In this document: positions 45,391-57,477 of the stretch, piece after piece | How the letters are laid out: every line of letters starts with the position of its first letter | Position numbering within the stretch: position 1 is the stretch's first letter | Origin: Gonatopus flavifemur | Lineage: Eukaryota; Arthropoda; Insecta; Hymenoptera; Dryinidae | DNA length: 64,000 nt | Direction: 5' to 3' | Assembly (NCBI GenBank): GCA_018340375.1 | Contig: JAFFJZ010000001.1 | Location: 51,018,001 to 51,082,000, forward strand | Position numbers and translations under genes: made by a program | Notes under the pieces: model-generated | Database searches by the model: none | Told to the model about the DNA's origin: nothing | What the model saw: only the letters and a program-made list of their open reading frames with translations

Positions 45391-48300
45391 AGTGAAGGAA
45401 ACTGTGAAAAATATGAGGAGTTTTTCTACACTTACGTGATGCATTCCATCCCCTCCATGCATTCCATCGTGAAGGGATTGCTTCCCCATGAAGAGTATGA
45501 GATTTTTCCCCCACTTTGAGGAACTATTTCGTTTTTTGGGTATTGAATCTTCCAAAAAGTGAGAGAAAAATCCACCAAATCGGGTGAAAAATTTCGTATT
45601 CGTGGTGGAACTTCTCTGCTACCAAATATTGGGGGAAAATCTTAGCAGTATTTTCATAGTGGACAAAAATGAAGAATAAATTGATTCTAATCTTCTTTCT
45701 TTCTTATTCGACTCATCCGAATGATTCAAGACACAATCCTCTCGGGTTAAAAGAACTATCAACAAACTTTTGCTGCAACTGAGATTTTCATAATTTCATC
45801 AACACAATCTTGGAAGTTACAAAATGAAACCTTGGAGATATCGAAAATGAAGGAAGTTGAGAATAGCCTGCAACCATTACCATTGCGTTTTCTCCTTACA
45901 GATTAAATCGTGTAACCGTTCGTAAGTACTACTACTAGCGTCTAAATGTTCACTCATGAGGTCTAAATATACCCTCCACCAATCAAATACATTAACACTG
46001 TCTAAGTCGAGTGACATGTTACACTTGCTAGTATGAAACTTTAAAGCATGAAGGCTATATACCTTTATAGGTATCCTGTGATGCTCATTCGATTTCTATT
46101 CTATATCATGTAAATGCTTCCTCTGTAATACGTCAAACAGGAAGACTTGTTGTATGTTCCAGATCAACTAAACGTATGGTGGTGACGCTCTTCAGCATTT
46201 CTTGAGGGTTAAACTGGGGTTATCACCCCCGAGTCTAGTTCAACCTGCTATCCACAATCTATTCGCAACTACCCTTCGTATATGAACGCTGTTCCCTCTC
46301 TTTACAACCCCAGGACGTACCTTGTAGTGTGGGCTGGGGTACGTAAGATCAAAGTCCATATGTAAAACCTACGATACAGATGTATATGGGCCTGAAAAGT
46401 GACTTTAGGGGCCAAGATTTTTTTAAGGATAAATCAGAATCATGGAATGGGTTTTATTCTTGTTATGAATTAGATTCTCATGTTCAATAAAATATTTGTT
46501 CTCATCATCTTTTCCTTCATTTCAATTATTGATATCGGAAATAGATGAGTGAACATTTGAACTCACTTATAAAATATAGACTACAATAATATTCAAATAT
46601 TTTGGGTCTCTACGATGTTTTATGATTTGATCCTTTAACAAATCATATCATATAGGAAAAACCTACTATTTTGTTTTACAAATATTATCGTACTGCACAT
46701 TAATTTCCATCCCTAAGATCTTCTCCTAATTTATTCTCTTTGATGAGAATAAAAATCTTCGTTACAAGAAGTGGTTGAATTCTCATTGACATTCGAAAAA
46801 GTCTTTTGATCAGAAAGAGAGAAAAAGGAGGCAAAAAAGAGATATATTCAAGTACTTTCTACTAACAATACAGAATCGAGATCTCCTGAGGTCTGCAGTA
46901 AATTATAATGAGAGGTTCGTACTACACCCACCAGGTGCAGATTGTGAAAGGGTGGGGCATGAGTGCACGACCCGTGCCAAATTCTGAAGAAACATGATCT
47001 ATATTATGATTTTATCTGGAACTTCAAAGGGAATACGATATGTGATATATGAGATGTCTTGGAAGAAAATACTATGAATAGTTTAAAATTGATCATTAAG
47101 AATTTTATCGCATTAAAAATAATCTCGATAATCATTAGGCATTCATAGAGAGGAATCACAAATTCATATGGAATATTATTTTTTATTCTCTTTGAAATTA
47201 TTTGTATTGAAAAGGACCAGTTATGTAGCATTTTACCGAACGCTCTCAGCCGTGAAACTTTGCGATCGACCATGAGGGTATGCGTTACAGACCTTGCCAA
47301 GAGGTAGTTGGAATTAGTATACGTGGAGATGATATTTTTTTCTTTCAGCGTAGCGAATACCCTCATAGCAAAAAGTGCGGGTACATTCAAAAATCAATGA
47401 AGGTGAATGAAAAATCAAACACTGCATACATTTTTTTATGAAAAAATATTCGATGTATTATCTGTGTGTTCTGTCATCGGTAATCTGAAATATATTCAAC
47501 GGAAAATTTCACGATAATTATTTGCCTTCATTATTTTTTAAATTTCAAGAATATCCAGGTATTATACGCGTTGTCTATTATCGAAGTATAGCTTCTGAAA
47601 TTGGCTTGAAATTTTGTGTGTATTCTTTGAGAATTTGATAGACATTTCACATCATGCGGGTATCACTTTCATTGAACAATGATCGAGACAAACAAAATTA
47701 GAGACCATACTATTTAGATCAAAGTTTACCATTGGTCGTACAGCGGTGCAAGATAGATAAAGATTGGCAGAGCCTTGATTGCAACAGAAACCGCGCAATG
47801 TTTAAATTATGATATCGTTTCAAACTGTGTTGATTGTTGAAGATGACAACAAAATGTTTTTATAAAATGTGAACAATAAAAAAATTTATTAACAAATCAG
47901 GGCATATTCTAAGGAAATGTAAAAAATAACCGAACCGCTGGACACTCGATTTCTAAACAAAAATAGTGAAAAATTTGTGTGACAAGTATTTAATTATTTG
48001 ATACTTCCTGAATTTCACTTTTGGTATAAAGTGTTAGTTTTTCAGAATGAGTATCACCACTGAACTCACTACAGCCCTCGATATGAGGCGAAAGGCTCAT
48101 TCTATAACAAGGCAATATTGGACACCCTATTTCAAAAAAGAAAAAGAAAGAGGAACACATTTCACTGAAAATTGGGTAATTTTTCAAGAAACAACCGTTT
48201 TTACGTTTCAGAACTAATCATTTTCTTTTTGAGAACTAACTTTTTGGTGAGAACTGACCCTTATAATATGCCCTGTAACGAATGACTTGAAAACCTTGAT

Positions 48301-49793
48301 TGTCGCTACTACGTCAATTTATCGTCTACTGCCGTCAGTGCTGGCATAAATTGGAAATTTTTATTTGAGAAAGGAAGGATTTATAGGTTTTATAAAAAGA
48401 CAAAAAAGCCGAATGAGGATACGTCCTTTCTGCTGAATATAAATCGATAAATGAATAAATGAAATTGAATACATTCATACAACAGAAGTACTCATTTGGA
48501 AATTCTAGAATAAAACTCATAATACCTTAAAGGAAGAAAGAATTAAAATCATTCGATATTACAACACACGAAATTCCAGGATATAATTATCCTCCAGGTG
48601 CGCTACGTTATTCTGAATTGTAAATTCCAGTTAAAATTAAAACATATGGAAATAAATCATTTTATGCAACACATGGAGACAAGGTTTTTTAATGAGGACT
48701 CATACAAGAGTCCTTAATGAGTTTTCAAATATATCGCACATCGTAGATTCAAAATGATATCAAGATATTAAAATTTCAAGTAATATTAGTAGCGGTGTGA
48801 AATGAGTGTTTCAACTTTCAGTTGAAAAACGTCTACTTTGTTCCCCTTATTTTTTTTGTTTATGAAATCCATCCCTGTTTTTCATCCTCGCTCATTATAA
48901 ACTCAAAATCTTTCAACGTTTGAGACGCAACCTTGTTTTCACTTTTTCTTTGATAGTTTTTTCTTCATTTTTTTTACATTGTATCCAGGGTCATCCGAAA
49001 CACGCACCCTACGATCGCGTGTTTTCTGTACACACGTTTTTTTCATTCTCCCTTGTTCATTGGTATTGCGTACCCTGCATTCCTCGACACACGCACACAT
49101 TGTTCGTTCTTTAATCTAGATTTTACTCATATACACATGAAAAATATACGTATAAATTCATTTGACTGGAAAGGTACCTCGAGAAATACAGTTTCGTTGT
49201 TTGATTGTAGTTTTATGTACATGAAACTTCAAAAATTATGTGTTTTTTATTTTTTCGACGAAACCATTGAATGCAATTTTAGATTAGAAAATCCTAAAAT
49301 CAGAAATATTCATTTCTTCCACGTCGAATGATGAAATTCAAAATTTGTTCCCATCTTCTCTACCTTTCTGTTACTCTGAAAAGTGAAACTGTTGTTCGTA
49401 TTCTGATTGAATGAGATTTGGAATATTTCATCGTTGGCTATCTTTCCAGCGAATTATAAACCATATTCATGTCGATGACAGGAAATCGATCGTTGGTTAT
49501 TTCATGGGAACTACACGTGAGCCTATTATTGACTGTGTTTAGATTGTTGGGTTTCCTGTACGTTTTTGTGTTAGAGATTATATTTCGTATTGAACTCGAT
49601 CGTAAAATTTGATTTGAAAGAATTTCTCTGAAGAATGTTCAACGAACGTAGATTAGGAATGTAGACATTCAAACGCTTTTTTAACCTTCATTGAACGTGT
49701 ATCAACATAAAATGAATCTAAAATTGACCTATAGTGCTTGCGTTCTGTTGAGGGATGTATCCCATATCACACAAATCTCAAGATATTCTTCTA
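45391..49793. other. Long non-coding stretch
   Basis: No recognised gene over 4.4 kb. Short words CCCCGAG / ACTGGGGTTATCACCCC near 46210-46340 hint at a decayed element. At 45888-45928 a strong acceptor and donor lie 20 nt apart. Otherwise AT-rich background. Confidence 0.4.
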
Positions 49794-50016
49794 CACAGAG
49801 AAAAATGCAGGTCGGAAATATAGTAGTCTTTGATAAAAATTTGAGAATATTTCTTAAAATCTGAGAGTTTTTCTTAAATGCATAATAAAGATGAAACGGT
49901 CCATTTTTTTGTGGAATAGTATTTGAAAAACAATGAAAAATTATGAATACCTAATAAAAAATAGAGAAACATATGAACTTTTCAAAAGTCGCGTATGAAA
50001 TTTAATAAAGTGAATA

Positions 50017-50608
50017 CCCAAGCGTGTTCTGCCTGTAATGACAATGGGCCCCAGGCTGGGTCCATCCTCCTGAACCCAGTATTGAGGAATTACGATTGGG
50101 CCCACGTTGGCTCAATCTTGGCCCTGTTGTGCTTCACCACACAATTATGGTTGGTAGAAAATGGGAATAATGAATCTTAGGGCGAGTACATTGAAACTTG
50201 GCCCCAATTTAGACCAGCGTTAGGCCAAGATTGAAGGGAATTTATATCCCAAGCATGTTTGTACAATCCTCAGCGTGTATGAATTTTGGTCCCACTTTGG
50301 TCCAGTCTTGGACTCATATAGGTAGGATGGGGCTCAACACTAGGCGCAAGACTGAGCCTGAGTGGGGCTGAAATTCATGCCCGCTGGGATAGAATTCAAA
50401 GCAATTTTCTAATTTCCAAAAAAAGGAAGGGGCAGTATTGATTGCCTAGTCTGGGTTTATGCTGGGCCCATGGTGTTACCAATCCTCGGACAAAGCAATA
50501 CAGCCAAGCAGGGTTGGCCCCATTTGTCTGCCCAGCTTGGCCCTATGTTGGGCAGCATGGGCACTCATCCTGGGCTTAGATTGGGCCCGCCGTTAATACA
50601 CACTTGGG
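50017..50608. mobile_element. TIR element with TTGGGCCC-word interior, nested
   Basis: Ends CCCAAGCGTGT and ACACACTTGGG are inverted. The interior repeats GGGCCCCAGGCTGGGTCC, TTGGGCCCACGTTGG, TTGGCCCTG and CTTGGCCCCAA in both orientations, making it GC-richer than its host. It sits between the two arms of the 911-bp element and itself contains 50248-50388. Confidence 0.6.
50248..50388. mobile_element. Third-level nested short TIR element
   Basis: TATCCCAAGCATG and CATGCCCGCTGGGATA are inverted around 141 bp containing TTGGTCCCACTTTGGTCCAG words. It lies inside the element at 50017-50608. The tip resembles that element's own tip, so it could instead be an internal rearrangement. Confidence 0.4.
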
Positions 50609-50782
50609 TTTATTAGGCATTTGAGAAATACTCTTAGATTCTAAGAAATATTCTCCAATTTTTATCAAAGATTACTATATTTTCGACCTGCATTTTTCTC
50701 CGTGTACCTCACCAATTATATTGTCAAGAATGGAGCCCCAACCAGGATTTAACATCATAGATTCAAGTGTTTTATTTTGTCA

Positions 50783-51035
50783 CACTGTAGAAAAATTTTA
50801 TGGGAAATTTCACATACATGTATATGAAGTAATTAACACATACATGGATGGGAAATTCCCGTAAATTGTGGGGAAAATCCTATAAATTGACAGTAAAAAT
50901 CCCATCAAAACAGCAATTTTGATGTATCTTCACGTTAAAATTCGTATACATATACGGGAATTCGCTTTCCCCGTACAAGTATAGGAAATTTCCTTCACAT
51001 AGGTATGGGGAAATCCCGAATATTTTTTACAGGGT
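50783..51035. mobile_element. CACTGTAAAAA-ended MITE, copy 2 (253 bp)
   Basis: Left CACTGTAGAAAAATTTTATG and right GAATATTTTTTACAGGGTG are inverted. The interior has GGGAAATTTCACATACATG and GGGAAATTCCCGTAAATT words matching copy 1 at 22662-22912 in vocabulary and length. TA duplications are lost. Confidence 0.65.
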
Positions 51036-54000
51036 GTTGAATTCGATAATTCTCTCAATTTTTGATAATAAAATTTGTGGTGATATTTAATCAAACACGG
51101 GATATGTTTATTGCGAGAGAGCAACAAAATTTTCAGAACTTTTGTAAAAAACACGATAAAACAACTGAATCCAACAAACATTAAACCTTATCGTAATAAC
51201 GCACGGAAAAATCTTGATTGAGATTGAGTAAATTCATTTTCCCTAAGGTCATTCACAGTCTGATTCAAGTTTATTCCTAAGATATCGGGTCAAGCTAGTC
51301 AGGGAATATCAGGTTTTTTCATCCAAGCAAAATCATATGAATTCCTCCAGTTTCCACATGTTCGATAAAAGATATACTAAAACTTTTATCTTCGATATCA
51401 TCGAACGGACCCCACTCTGAAATTACTTCGATGAATCGACGATACAGGTATATTCTTAATGAAAGACGAAAATGCGCATAATGATACGTTATTCGGAAGT
51501 AGTTTTTCGTGACATTAACCAGAAAACAGAAGACAAAGACAAGTGAGAATTGAATAACCACTTAAAGTATATCTCGTAATCCTCATCGATTCCTTCGTGA
51601 CACATTTATACACGTGTGTCTTTTATAATGGTGTTGATACAGGTCGTCAAGTAACACATATAACATGCTCTTCAATTATGATTCTTCCACGATGTCGGAA
51701 CGGAAATTGACCAAGTAAAAGAAAGATCTCCTTGTAAGATCTTCATCGTTAGAGTTAATTGGTCTTTTCGCCCATATCTCGTCTTTGGTGCATTCAATTT
51801 CAGAAAAAATTACTTAATTTATCTGTTTTTTTATCTGATTAATCAATTATTTAACAAGTTGTTTCTCATATTATTCACATGCTTCGACTCGAATAAGAAT
51901 ATTTTGCCCCGGTAAAGATGATGCACGACTTTTAATGACCTCATGAATAAAGAGATAAGTTCGTGAATCGTGATCGAGAAGAAAAAAAGTATTCAAGAAT
52001 TATCAAGTCGAGAACAAGAGTGGATTTTTACTCCGCTGAATGATAGGTAATTTTTTTCGTACGAAATTTTGTCTCGAACCATGAATCATCGATATCAATG
52101 GAAATCAGAGGCTTCCGTAGAGAATTCGAACAGATGCGATTTTGGTACAATGGTACTCAAATAAATCAATTTATCCAGACCAGGTAGGTGGGAATCTCTA
52201 CTGATGTATTTACCGTCGTTTTATATTGGAGAATTGGATAACGTGAGAGAATCAGGGATGCTAGAATGGTCTTAGTTTCGTTGGGTCGGATTTAACGACG
52301 ATCGAATATGTATTAGGAATTTCATGAGCGTTCTGTTCAGACTCACTCGTTGTTTTCTAGAAACAGATGGTCTTATAGTGAATTATTGATTTTCTTTTAA
52401 TTTGGCATGAAAATATTATACGACGATGTTCGATGAGAAATAAATAACAAAATTCGATTGAGTTCGCACAAATGACACGTCATCATTCTCCGTATTAATT
52501 TTTAGTCTACCGGAAATCTATAATCTCAGTAGCAAAGCAGAACAATCGGACAACGCATATAATTATCGTATCTTTGCAAGAATAATATTTCCATACACAG
52601 CACAGCAAAGATTCAAATTTATGGAAAGTCCACACGCAGGTTGTATCATGATAAACATTGAATAATGAGGGATATCGTCGTTGAAAACCGATAATTATAT
52701 ACAGCTGATATTTTGAGAACAATCATATTTGAGGGAAAAAGTACGAAGATAAGCCGTATCTGTTCGAGTCTATTGCCGTAAAGTGATAAAATCAGAACGA
52801 ACGAAGCTCGATTTGGGTGTAATACGAAATGAATTACAAGCCACGCGTAGATGTAGGGCATCCCTTTCTTCGTTCTTTCAGTCCACCCTTGTGCAACATC
52901 AATATCAAAAAACCCTCGAAGGGAAACTCTTGACCTTGCATATCGGCAAAGCGGATGAATCCAAAACGATAGAGGAAACCCTTCTTCGAATGAGATTTTA
53001 TGCGATTTTTGTACATGTAGTGAATACAGAATATCCCCTTGAATCTTCTCCCACGTTGCAGAATGGACTTTAATTTCCTATGAAAAACAATCGATTCTCT
53101 TCAATGAACCAAAAACCGTATCTGCCTGTGATAATCAATTGAGAGGAGATGTGCTGAAAATACTATGATTCACAGAATTCTAGCCTTATTCTTCCCTGGG
53201 ACAAATTATTTACGTGAGAAAAAAAATGATCAAAAAATACTATACTCCCTTGGAAAAGTTCAAGAAGCTATGGTACTCTTCGGTATAACTTTTTTTTCCA
53301 TGCATCTCTGAATAAATTGCCAATAAGCATTGTTTCTACCGATCATATTTTGAAAAAAATACTAAACCTTCTTGACATGACAGAAATTTTCAGTAAAAAT
53401 AACTTTGAAAATTGCATTTTAACATAATCATTTGATTTGAATTCAATAATCAATCGACATTAGTATTCGACCCTATAGAGTATATCGATGAAAAATAAAT
53501 CACCCTATTTGCATATGTATCCATAAATAACGATGCCCACATAAATCGAACAGGTAAAGAGATAAGGAACAAGTTTTGCAAGATTTAGACGCATCCCTCT
53601 GTCATACGAGAGAATTCACGAATCTCCATGGTCGTCTCGCAGTCATCTCGTCAACCCTTGGAGTTGAAAGAATACGGACATTATTTATATCCGTGTGCTA
53701 CGTCTATTATTATGATAATACCGAGACTGGGGTGTGTTTCTCGACAACGTCGACGGACCAGATATTCTAATGGTACAGGCATATATGCGTTCAACCTATA
53801 CACACGCGCCCTAGTACATTTTTCGTTCATTCGTCCAGTTGTTCGTGCAATCCTGATGCGGTAAGCACGTCCAGGACGTGTATAAAAGTGCATGGTGTGT
53901 CTCGATTAAATATGCCTCGAGGGTGAAAGGGAAAAAAGGGAGCATTGTACCTGGGAAAATCGAGTGTCGGGACTTTCTTTGGCACTAAAAGAAGAAGAAG

Positions 54001-54237
54001 GAACTCGGGGACCATCATCCACGATGATTTTAATGCTCAAGAAGCTCCCGGAGAATTTAATGCCTCGCTGCTTTTATAATTTATCTGTTTCCCTTTGTAT
54101 GATTGTATAAGTAATTAACTCACATTTATTCCTTTCGTTTTCCATCACGCATATAAATTTCTCACAATTTCCGAGCTGGTGCGATTGAATATCACCCACG
54201 AATGATTGACACTGACTCTAACATAGGCCTTGGAATA
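51036..54237. other. Non-coding stretch
   Basis: No recognised gene over 3.2 kb. A slightly CG-richer patch at 53590-53950 has several short overlapping ORFs but no recognisable product. Confidence 0.4.
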
Positions 54238-54298
54238 CACTGTAGAAAAACTGGAAATTTACGGATTTTGTACTGTACAATTCCAATTTTTGCAGTAG
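54238..54298. repeat. Small hairpin with CACTGTAGAAAAA tip
   Basis: ACTGTAGAAAAACTGGAA pairs with TTCCAATTTTTGCAGTAG across about 25 bp. The tip matches that of the element at 50783. Probably a remnant abutting the next element. Confidence 0.4.
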
Positions 54299-54301
54299 AA
54301 T

Positions 54302-54757
54302 TCTAGTGAATGCAGGTAAAAAATATAGTAATCTTTAATCAAAATTGGAGAATATTTCTTAAAATCTAAGAGTATTTCTTGAATGCATAATGAAGATCAA
54401 ACGAATGACATTTTTGTGAAATTGTATTCGAGAAACAATAAAAAATTATCAATACTTAATAAAAAATAGAGAAATATATAAAATTTCCAAAAGTTGCGTG
54501 TGAAATTTCCCAGAGCAATAACAAAATTTCAATATCCTACTATTCACGTTGTAGAATTTCATATGCAACTTTTGGAAAGTTCATATGTTTTATTAAGTAT
54601 TGATAATTTTTCATTGTTTTTCGAATACAATTATGCAAAAACATGGACCGTTTCATCTTTATTCTGCATTTAAGAAGAACTCTCAGATTTTGAAAAATAT
54701 TCTCAAACTTTTATTGAAGATTACTATATTTCCGACCTGCATTCTTCTCCGTGAATC
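54302..54757. mobile_element. Foldback element with ~210-bp arms, relative of 49794-50704
   Basis: TGAATGCAGGTAAAAAATAT pairs with ATATTTCCGACCTGCATTCT, and pairing continues through TTTCTTGAATGCATAATGAA / TTTATTCTGCATTTAAGAA and AATTTCCAAAAGTTGCGTG / CATATGCAACTTTTGGAAAG. The loop is only about 45 bp. The right tip TTCTCCGTG is intact and the left one is lost. It shows what the 911-bp element would look like with no insertion in its centre. Confidence 0.75.
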
Positions 54758-54869
54758 CTGGGGTATTCCAGCGGATGTACTGTTTAATATTTTGTAGTGA
54801 AATACTGGAAGTTTCCAAGAGACATTTTTTACATGCTATACTATGATCTCTAAAATTTTTAGATTGAGA

Positions 54870-55068
54870 TTTCACACTTCAGTCAGCCAAAAGTGAGCCT
54901 GTTGACATTTTGAGTGAAATTTCCACTCTTTTAGAGTGATATTCTAAGGTTCGAGGTTAGAAACTCACAGCCACTCAAATTCTAGAGTCAATTTTTCACT
55001 CTAAAAGAAACGAATGAAAATCCCACTCGAAGTGGACTGGCTCACTTCTGAGACTTAGTGGAGTGAAA
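54870..55068. mobile_element. TIR element with CACT/AGTG-word interior
   Basis: TTTCACACTTCAGTCAGCCA followed by AAAGTGAGCC is inverted against GGCTCACTTCTGAGACTTAGTGGAGTGAAA (30 bp, several mismatches). The interior repeats GAGTGAAATTTCCACTC, TTTAGAGTGA, CCACTC and TTTTTCACTC. 199 bp. Confidence 0.55.
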
Positions 55069-55999
55069 CACGTGATTTTCCACTTTTTCAGATTTAGATC
55101 GGACACTGAGGAAATATTCCCTGTTGAAAATGACGGGAGTGTGCGGGAAGGTTTGGAAACCAATTTGGACAAAAACCGACATTAAACGGAATGAATCGTA
55201 AAGATTCGCAAATAAATTCTTGCCGTCATCTTTAACAGGGTTGTGTTACAAATTACAATGGAAAAATTGTAACGAAGGACCATACCTCAAAAAAACCAAA
55301 AGAAACTATGAAATACTGTGATCATGTTCGTTATTACTATGATTGATGCTTGTTTCAAAATTTTTCATAATCAATTAAACTAAGATCGTACGATCACGTC
55401 TCATGTGGCTAGTCTGGTCCCTCCGTGGTATGTTTTTGTAGTAATTTTTAATATAATATTTTCTCCGTGTATCATGGTTTTTACATCAAACAAGCTACTA
55501 GAATGAGATTTGATTTGGAACAAGAAAATGCATGAACTGATATTGAAGATACGAATGTATATGATTGGAAACAGAAATAAATATATCAACTGATGGGTGA
55601 TTACATTTAATTGATTGGATCGTAAAACCTCGTTTCATCGACTTTGGTAATGGAGAAGTACAGTGAAATGATACAATCACTTCGACTGGTGATTCATACC
55701 CGTCACAATAATCACAAGAATTATTACAGTTAGTGAATAATGGCTGCGATACTATATTTGGATATACATTGTGAACTCAAATAAATTGATGCATTCAAAG
55801 ACATCGGTAAATCATCAAGGATCAGTGAAATATCGACAACGATGAGGTGCTTTTAGGGTGATTAATTGATTAATGATAAGAAGAAATTGAGTATAAAAAC
55901 TGTAACCAACTAATTCGTAGGTTTTATTAACCCGTTATTTCAAACTAATCAATTATTTATCTGTAGTTGTAAAACTATGAACCAAACCTTGGCGATGAC
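55069..55999. other. Non-coding stretch
   Basis: No supported gene. An isolated TTCTCCGTGTA transposon tip lies at 55461-55471. Confidence 0.35.
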
Positions 56000-56076
56000 A
56001 GTTCATTTGATGATTTCAAAATTATATATAATTCAATGTAGTTCATATATAAGTGATTTATAATTTTGATAATCGT
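56000..56076. mobile_element. Tiny hairpin MITE (TATATAATTTT family), copy 5
   Basis: GATTTCAAAATTATATATAA pairs with TTATAATTTTGATAATC, ending GTTCCACTCGGG at 56076. The left limit is approximate. Confidence 0.55.
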
Positions 56077-56118
56077 TCCACTCGGGATATAGATATCATA
56101 AACCCTGCTGCAAATGAC

Positions 56119-57477
56119 CCTGGTGAAAAAATCTCTTTGAATCTCTCTGAAAATTTCACATTTCAGAGAGATTCAGAAAGAATCAGAGAAATTCAGCGTG
56201 GTTCAGAGGATTTCAGAGACTAGTGGATTGAGGGAACTTGTGCTCTGAATTTTTCTGAAGGATTCAGTAAAATTCAGAGGAACTCAGAGAGATGCAGGGA
56301 AATTCAGGGAAATTCAGAGAGGAACAAATTCAGTGAAATTCTTGGTCCTGCATTTCAGAGGCGTTCAAGGAGTGTCAGAAGCTTTCAGAGATAGATGAAT
56401 TCAAAAAGATTGTGCTTAGAACTTTTAAGAAATATTCAGAGGAATTTAGAAAGATCCAGAGTAATTCAGAGAGATTCAGAGGAATTCAGGGAGGAATTAA
56501 TTCAGTAAAATTTTTGGTTCAGGATTTCAGAAGTATCCAGGGAATGTCAGAGACTCACAGCGACGGGTGAATCAGGGAAAATATGTGCGTAGAGCTTTTC
56601 AAGAATATTCAGAAGAATTTGGAAAGGTTCAGCGTAATTCAGAGGAATTCAGAGAAATTCAGAGAGAAATTAATTCAGCTAAATTTTTGGTTCAAGATTT
56701 CAGAGGTATTCAGGGAGTGTCAGAGGCTCACAAAGGCAGGTGAATTAGGGAAAATTGTGCGTGTGATTTTTCAGAAAAATTCAGAGAGATTCAGAGGAAG
56801 TTAGAGAGATCCGGGGGGGGGGGTCTAGGAATTTCAGAGAGGAATGAATTCAGTACAATTCTTGGTCCTGCATTTCAGAGGTTCTCTGCAAGTTTCAGAG
56901 ACTTCCAGAGGAAGATAAATTAAGAAAAATTGTGCGTGGAATTTTTTAGAAATATTCAGAGGAATTTAGAAAGATTCAGAGTAATCCAAAAAGATTCAGA
57001 GAAATTCAGAGGAATTCAGAGGAAGCTTTGAAATCTGAATACATTCCGGGATATTTAGAAGAATTCAGAGAGATTCAGAGAAGATCAGAGAGATTCAGAG
57101 GAATTCAGAGGAAGCTCTGAAATCTGAATACATCAAATTCCCGGAGATTTAGAGAAGTTCAGAGAGATTCAGAGGAGTTCAGAGGAAGCTTTGAAATCTG
57201 AATACATTAGATTTCGGGAGATTTGAGGAAAGTTAGAGATATTCAGGTAAATTCAGAGGGAGCTTTGAAATTCAAATATGTAAAATTCTGAGGGATTCAG
57301 GGATATGCGGAGAGATTCGGAGAAAGTTGAAGAATTCAGAACGTATCACTATCGGAAAAGTCTGTAACTTCCTCTGAACTACTCTGAAATTACTCTGAAT
57401 CTCTCTGAAATTTGTCCTAAAATATAGAGAGATTCAGAGAAATTCAGAGAGATTTCAGAGAGATTTTTTTTACCAGG
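56119..57477. mobile_element. 1.36-kb TIR element made of TCAGAG words with two higher-order tandem arrays
   Basis: Ends CCTGGTGAAAAAATCTCTTT and (inverted) CCTGGTAAAAAAAATCTCTC, pairing on through GAATCTCTCTGAAA. Almost the whole interior is variations on ATTCAGAGAGATTCAGAGGA. Two higher-order arrays lie on top: TTGGTYC[C/A]..ATTTCAGA anchors at 56342, 56514, 56687 and 56862 (period 172, 173, 175), and GAAGCTYTGAAATCTGAATAC anchors, 20-21 bp each, at 57022, 57111, 57183 and about 57259 (period 89, 72, 76). It contains a G-tract at 56813-56823. No coding sense. Confidence 0.85.

Larger units (their letters stand above)
49794..50704. mobile_element. 911-bp TA-flanked element carrying nested insertions
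   Basis: Ends CACAGAGAAAAATGCAGGTC and GACCTGCATTTTTCTCCGTG are inverted, with TA outside both (49792-49793, 50705-50706). Pairing continues through AATATAGTAGTCTTTGATAAA / TTTATCAAAGATTACTATATT and TGAGAATATTTCTTA / TAAGAAATATTCTC. The left arm (to about 50000) matches both arms of 54302-54757. Its centre has been replaced by a CCCAAG-ended insertion at 50017-50608. No ORF of note. Confidence 0.85.

Noticed and set aside
44942..45519. Two short ORFs with similar peptides (TQSG...ILP)
   Set aside because: The similarity follows from an inverted DNA repeat on opposite strands; no protein family is recognised.
56583..56804. 73-codon ORF inside the TCAGAG element
   Set aside because: Reads through tandem repeats (FRE/SEKF-like periods); a by-product of the repeat.
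56119..57477. CRISPR-like regularly spaced repeats
   Set aside because: Repeats are imperfect, contiguous and higher-order tandem, with no unique spacers, and the setting is eukaryotic.
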